Made by a program: the position numbers and the translations under genes. Below, piece after piece: positions 58,270 through 64,000 of a DNA stretch of 64,000 nucleotides (positions within the stretch are counted from its first letter, which is position 1; every line of letters begins with the position of its first letter). Where the stretch lies: contig CM073886.1 in NCBI GenBank assembly GCA_037176705.1, positions 93,178,501 to 93,242,500 on the forward strand, given 5' to 3'. Under the pieces are notes generated by a model. It searched no databases, was not told the origin of the DNA, and was given only the letters and a program-made list of their open reading frames with translations. Source of the stretch: Molossus alvarezi. Taxonomy: Eukaryota; Chordata; Mammalia; Chiroptera; Molossidae.

Positions 58270-61200
58270 ATATACAGATTTTGCTGATAACTGAGATGTA
58301 AAGATCTTTATAAACAACTTTGAAGAAACATTGGCAGATAAAGGGACACCATGTTATAGTTTTATACTTTAATGGGCCATTTTATTATTTTATCATTTTC
58401 ACTGAAAACTGGGCCATGGTGCTGACAGATGGAATAGGGTACCTGCTTCCTGAATAGAATTGTGGGATATATGGTAGCACTTAAGGCATATACCTCAAGA
58501 CAAACCTCTGGACGAAAGGCTTACTTACTCTTGGGAAATAAGATAAAAATGACCACACTTGGGGTGGAAGTATTTTTCAAATTCTATGCAGAGCTTTGAA
58601 TGGAATTTTGAAAAATTCTGAAATGACATATACCTACTCATTAAAGCCCACTGCTGTAGGCAAAGGCCATTAGTATTACTGGGATCAGATGCTTTTAGGA
58701 TCTCTTGGAGAGATTTTGTTGTTTTAACTGGAGGTAATTCTTTATGGCAATACAAAAGAAAGCTTTTTAATGCTGTGTCTCTCCCAGGCAGTTCCATGAT
58801 CCTTTCATTTATTCATGGTCATTAGTTTATTTATTCATTTATTGACCTTCTACTATAGGCCAGTTCTGTTCTAGGATGCCTGGTTCTGGACCGGAACTTT
58901 TGATGCTTGCTTTGCTTCCCTCTGCCTCTTGTCCATTGGTCTGACTTCTGAGTCATAGCTGGTTTTGATTTTTCTCTCTCTATAGGTGTTAGACATGATT
59001 GGTCCTCTTGTTTCTTGTCATCAGAAACCACTGATATGTGTTGACAAGCCTGGCCTGATGTCTTCATCTCTACATCAGGCCTGTTAAGTTATTTCTGAGA
59101 ACTTGTTTGGTCAAGTCACTGCCTATGTCCTCTGACCACAGATAACTCTGCTGCCACCCAATCCACTGTGAGCAAAATAAGAATACCTTTAAATAGGACT
59201 AGCTAAGGCCAAATGGAAAGCCAGGTCATGGAGGCCGAAGACAACACTTAGGAAGGTGGGAAACTGAACAACAACATCAGACTCACAGATTGTCATTAAT
59301 AGCAAAGTAATCATGTTGACTTTGTATACATAATGATTTATCTCTTTTCCATCATTTCTCTCCCAGGGACTGAACCTAATTAAATAATTGTTATACTTTT
59401 AGTGTGGAAAACATTTTGATATTCCTGATTTTATCCTGGTCCAGTGGTTTTAAGTCAGTTTACTTACGGTTTAAAGTGGTTTACTCACTTGTTTTTATTT
59501 TAAGATCTTTTTCATTTCCTTGCTCAAAAATGTTGAATTTTTGTTTTATGACTTGGTTCAATACAAGTTTCTTATTTCAAAAGGAATAAGTCAACAGATT
59601 GAGTGTACTAGTTCTGAAGTTTAATACCGATGTTGACTTTTCACTGTATCAATCTGCCTGATGCCAACATGAAGGATGACAGTGTAACCACAGTCCTCCT
59701 AAGTGTGTCCCATGCACCACTCCTTTAACCCCTCAACAGCCATATGATGTAGGCACTGTTATTTCCAATTTACAGGTAAGGAAAAGGGGTAGATTTCCTT
59801 TGTCACCAGGATATCGAACTTCAAAGCCCTCGTGCTTGTTCACGAGGCTACACCACTGGTTTAGAAATGCACTCAAAGATCATTGCAAACTCCAGTTATA
59901 ATGCCCATCTTGTTTCGAATGTCTGCCTGATACTCCCTCGTGTTACAGTTAACTTCTTCCAAATATCCGTTCTGTTTATTCAAGCCAGTAGGCCACAGCT
60001 GGTAAGAATTCACTTGCTGTGTTGCTTAAACATGGGAACCTGCTATTGTGTCTCACATCTTTATTGACTTTCCATATATCTCCTGTTTTCACTTGAAAAT
60101 GTACTGGAATCTCTTAGCTATCCCTGTTAATTTTTTTCCCCTTGCCTTGTTTTGTTTTTCATTTAAATTTTGTAACAGTATTATTTGAATTAGTAAAGAA
60201 AGAACTTTTATGAAAGACTCAATATCAAAATTAAGTTGCGTTGCAGGGTATGATGGGTAAAATTGGAAGGAAGGGCATTTAAAGAGCTCCATTGAGGTTC
60301 TTTAACTGAGTCTCTCTGAGGCTAATGCAATAACCTGGGGTTGATTTATGATTATATATTCTGACGTATGAAATGCTGTTTGTAAATAGTTTAATAAAAG
60401 GCTATTGCTCCAGATTCCAAATTAGCAGTGAAGGTGATTTCTATTAGAGAAGACATTTGTGGGGGATTTTGCTCTTGATGCTTAATAAAGTGAGTTCCTT
60501 TTCTCAATACAATACATACTGTTGACTTGTAGCACAGCTCTAGGGACCTGATGTTGTATTCAAACTTTAAACACACATCTCTGCTCATTGTTTATTTACT
60601 ACATTTTGGGATACATATGGCAAAATTATTTTCCTTACAGTTCCCAGTTCAGTTTTTTCTTTTGATTATATGTTAAAATATGTGCATAAAGTTCCTCAGT
60701 ATCTCAGTTTAACAGTGTGAATCTCCAAGACTCTTTTATTAAATAACATTTCTAGTATTTTAATGAGGGTTTGACATTTTCACATGTTACAATTTTGTTT
60801 TATTTTTATATTCATTGAAGTGACTTTCATGCTGCCTTTGTGTGCTGCCGATTTACAATTTCTAAAGGTACTTGGAGACACCTTTTCAGAAAGAAGCACA
60901 TCAGGAAGTCATTCAGGATTCTCACTGTTAATATTCAGAGGTGTGTATATTTAAAAAATGACTTGAAAAGCTTTAAGTGTAGAGTTTTTGTTCTGAGCAA
61001 CATCCAATACTAGGTTCTTTGGGAATGGCAAAGGCCAAACATGATTAAGTCTGGGGCTTGCAAATTCAAATACCTGGAGGGCCCAGCAGGTGGCTTCACT
61101 AGAAGAGGCAGGCCCAGTGGACAGTGGAGACTGCAAGAGGCATGCCCCACTCAAAGAGGGTACCTGCGAATTTGCCCTTTCTGATGGTCGTTATGAGGGA

Positions 61201-61488
61201 ATGTCTAGTGTTATGAGATTTTTCAGTATTCCAGGGGAATCTGGGAATCTGGATACTTAAGTGAAATAGTCTGACTTTTAACTTTGGCAATTTCTGGTCC
61301 AGATTGTCCAGCACACAATGGGACGCGTGTACTGTGTTCACTGTGAATGACTGATGCTTCCAAATAGCCAAGAAGGAAAATATGGTTGGGAATTGCTTGC
61401 AAATGACTCAGAAAAGCAGAGCCTCATTCAAGGACTCTTCAGAGCATTGTGTGGCCTCATTCTGAGGTGGAGAAAGGGACTGAGTTAC
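58268..61488. other. Unclassified sequence with scattered ancient repeat scraps
   Basis: An ancient-repeat scrap at about 58815-58880 (CAGTTCTGTTCTAGGATGCC) and a MIR-like piece at about 59735-59845 (CACTGTTATTTCCAATTTAC, AGGTAAGGAAAAGGGG). No gene seen. Confidence 0.4.
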
Positions 61489-61501
61489 ACCCTCATTTCT
61501 T

Positions 61502-61749
61502 TTTTTTTTTTTTTATCCTCACCCGAGAACATTTTTTCCATTTTTTGTTCAGATAGAGGGGGAGGGAGAGAGAGGAAGAGAGAGAGAGAGAGAAACATCG
61601 ACGTGAAGGGACACATCGAGTGGCTGCCACCCGCACGACCAACCAGGGCCGGGGACAAACTGCAACCGAGGTACGTGCCCTTAGCGGGAACCGAACCTGG
61701 GTCTCTCTGGACCGCAGGCCGACGCTCCAACCGCTGAGCCAAACTGGCC
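61502..61749 (-). mobile_element. Ves-type SINE, class 1, with clipped 5' end
   Basis: Minus strand begins at GGCCAGTTTGGCTCAG, missing the first few bases (CCCT). B box GGTTCGGTTCC and tail CTCGGGTGAGGAT variant with poly(A) are present. Perfect duplications ACCCTCATTTCTT (61489-61501 and 61750-61762) flank it. Confidence 0.96.
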
Positions 61750-61762
61750 ACCCTCATTTCTT

Positions 61763-62376
61763 AAAGAACCCACAGTCTAGCAGGAAGTCTAAGCTACAAC
61801 AAACATAACTAAATGGAAGGGGAAGTCAGATAAATTCCAAAATTGATGTTCAAATGAAATTCAAAGGAGGGAGAAAGAAGTCACATCTGGTTGGTGAGAC
61901 CGGGACAAGTTCATGGCTATGGAGCTGAGCCTTGACAGTGAACATAGGATTGTGGTGAATCCAGGCAGGAGGATATTTCAGGGCGAGGTATAGAGGTGGA
62001 GAAACAGGAGTGTGGGGATGCTCAGAAAGGGGATCTAGAACAGTCCAAAGGCAGGAGAGCTGTCAGTGAGAAAGCAAGCAAAGGAGGCTAGGTATATGTT
62101 ATGGAGAACCAGATGAAGTGTTCATAGAGTGATTCTGGTAGACAAAGACAGCCATCAGTGCTGCTTGACTTGGAGAGTACCATGCCTAATACTTCTTACG
62201 GGTGAAAAGTTATAAAACAGGATACAACATAGGAGAGAGAGGGCTAGGGGTTAGAAGTTCAACACATACATTTTTTTGGGGTGGAGACACAAGCATTCAG
62301 TCCGTAACAAATGAATATGTGAAGAATACAAGAGTTTGTTTCTTTTCTAAAGCTATGAAGTAAAGCCATTGGAGTA
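61763..62376. other. Unclassified non-coding sequence
   Basis: No gene or nameable repeat. Confidence 0.4.
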
Positions 62377-62393
62377 ATATTTCCAAAGGTTTT

Positions 62394-62649
62394 TTTTTTT
62401 TATCCTCACCTGAGGATTTTTTTTCCCCATTTTTCATTCAGATAGAATGGGAGGAAGAGAGAGGAAGAGAGAGAGAGAGAGAGAAACATCGACCTGAAAG
62501 GGATACATAGAGTGGCCACTACCCACATGACCCAACCAGGGCCGGGGGACAAACTGCAACTGAGGTAAGGGCCCTTAGAGGGAAACAAACCCGGGGTCTC
62601 TCTGAGCCGCAGGCCGACGCTCTAACCGCTGAGCCAAACGGGCCAGGGC
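62394..62649 (-). mobile_element. Ves-type SINE, class 1
   Basis: Minus-strand head CCCTGGCCCGTTTGGCTCAG, tail CCTCAGGTGAGGATAAAAAA. Flanks ATATTTCCAAAGGTTTT (62377-62393) and ATATTTCCAATGGTTTT (62650-62666) differ at one base. Confidence 0.96.
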
Positions 62650-62666
62650 ATATTTCCAATGGTTTT

Positions 62667-63269
62667 AATGTACCTAAGATTAAAGTGAATTTAATTGCAT
62701 GATGAGATGCTAATGGAGCCTGTGGTTCCCATTATATGAGATGGAGAAAACAAGGTACTCTGTACTTCCTTCTGTAGTAACACCAAGTTGCTAAGTAAGT
62801 CACAATTCTGTACCCATTTTCTAGCACAGAATCTGTCTCATAAGTAGGTGCTCAAAAGATCCTGGTAAAATGAATAAAGAATGGTACAAGATTAGTTAGT
62901 ATTCCATTAAAACGTCCATATATCCTGAACCCTGGCTGGCCCTGTCACCAACCCCACTTGCCTACCCCCACACACCATGTGGCTTTGGACTTTGAGAGCA
63001 GAATGTGAGCGATTACATGGAGGGATAAAAGAAGCAGAAAAGAGTTCTCCATAACAATTTGAACATAGAGTGGTCTTATATCTATCTTACTGGAGATTAT
63101 GTTTTAAGGCAGAATGTAAAAAAAAATGTGTCATACAGTGCAAATTACCCTTGAAAATTCTTTAGGAAGGTACTGCATTAGAATGTAGAAAGCATCCTCC
63201 CAGCATTGAAACAGCCCGGTGCTTTCTTCTGTTCAGCATCAGCTGAAATTGCCTTGAATTGAAGGGTTA
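62667..63269. other. Unclassified non-coding sequence
   Basis: No gene or nameable repeat. Confidence 0.4.
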
Positions 63270-63271
63270 TA

Positions 63272-63399
63272 CAGAGTGGGCAAAAGTAGGTTTACAGCGG
63301 TGAGTACTCGAAACACGGAGTTTATTATTGTATTATTATTTATTAATTATTGTGTTATTTTCCATACAAACAACTAAAACCTACTTTTGCTCCACCCTG
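63272..63399. mobile_element. Tc1/mariner-type MITE, 128 bp
   Basis: Ends CAGAGTGGGCAAAAGTAGGT and, on the other strand, CAGGGTGGAGCAAAAGTAGG form inverted repeats of about 25 bp. TA dinucleotides flank it (63270-63271 and 63400-63401), the mariner target. The 75-bp core is AT-rich (TTATTATTGTATTATTATTT) and encodes nothing, so it needed a transposase in trans. Confidence 0.9.
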
Positions 63400-63401
63400 T
63401 A

Positions 63402-64000
63402 TTGTAAAAAACAGATATTTTTCAATAGTAGAATTAACTCCACGTGGTGATATGCCGTTGCTATGAAAAGCACCTTCAGGCTGAGACCGCCTAAAGGGTG
63501 GTGATTTTCTCCCTCCTCTCTCGGTCCCATGTTAGGATGTATGACCACTGAACAGAGTGGTGCAGGGAAATCTCATTCTTTCTCTCTCTTCCTCTGCTTC
63601 CCTTCCTCCTTCCCTCGAGTTTTCTTGTTTGGCCCAGCATGGGAGGTTGATTTCCCTCAAGTTACAATGCACAGACATAAGATTTCTCTATACCCAGAAG
63701 TGGGGGAGGCAGATTGTATCTGGCTAGAGTACAAGAGCTGTGCTGCTTATATGGACCAGCGCTAGGGCCACATGTCATCAGGGCGATGCTCTGAGGGGTG
63801 TAGTGAGGACTTGTGAGCCAGCCAGGTGTGGGTCAACACCTGCCATGGCTACTCTGGTCAGAGTGGTCTCCAGATGGGGAGGACTGGTGTTCAATTGTGG
63901 ACCAAAAAAGGAATTATGTCTACCTATTTTTGTTTGAGGGATTTTCAAGGGACCCTGGGCATCACCACATGCTGAAGTGAGACATGCATTTGGCATAGTG
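63402..64000. other. Unclassified sequence at window end
   Basis: CT-rich stretch at about 63572-63622. Short frames here have no domain. The window ends without a recognisable feature. Confidence 0.4.

Noticed and set aside
61485..61757. 90-codon frame starting MRVASLAQRLERRP, and similar frames near 11049, 15471, 31004, 31885 and 52029
   Set aside because: These are repeated translations of the Ves SINE head and body, not a protein family.
1..64000. CRISPR array, operon or phage-like system
   Set aside because: No regularly spaced repeats with unique spacers; the genome is mammalian and repeats are SINEs and microsatellites.

Overview
This window is nuclear DNA from a mammal, almost certainly a bat. 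The strongest sign is 19 tRNA-derived SINEs of the chiropteran Ves type. Their heads read CCTGGCCGGTTTGGCTCAG or the reverse complement, with RNA polymerase III A and B boxes, CT-rich 3' parts and clear target-site duplications. Ancient mammalian repeats (L2, MIR, L1M, hAT-Charlie and MaLR-like LTRs) fit the same picture. I did not see the Helitron ends that are common in vespertilionid bats, so I do not name a family.

I found no protein-coding gene, rRNA, tRNA gene or CRISPR array. The window reads as a repeat-rich intergenic region or a long intron. The only coding sequence that looks real belongs to retrotransposons. One short stretch (10562-10685) could be a signal-peptide exon, but the support is weak.

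Layout. 1-7.6 kb: SINEs, an L1M-like fragment, a hAT fragment and two LTRs of one ERV family (3.7-4.5 kb on minus, 6.4-7.4 kb on plus). 7.6-19.4 kb: mostly single-copy-looking DNA with five more SINEs, a third LTR of that family (12.4-13.25 kb) and an older LTR-like repeat (17.3-17.9 kb). 19.4-27.4 kb: a LINE block on the minus strand. It holds an old L1, an LTR-like fragment, then a second L1 carrying a nested, nearly intact 'half-L1' (HAL1) at 23.78-25.98 kb and a SINE. 27.4-46.1 kb: AT-rich sequence with L2 3' ends, MIRs, L1M pieces and SINEs. 46-50 kb: few recognisable repeats. 50-54 kb: an L1 3' end, three SINEs, and an LTR split by a 726-bp element with inverted-repeat ends. 54-64 kb: mostly unclassified sequence, two SINEs and a 128-bp mariner-type MITE.

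The elements record an order of events rather than a pathway. L2, MIR and LTRs are oldest, hAT elements cut into L2, L1s followed, and HAL1 and the best-preserved SINEs are youngest. The HAL1 is the most striking feature: L1-type 5' UTR, ORF1 only, no ORF2, poly(A) tail and a perfect 12-bp duplication.
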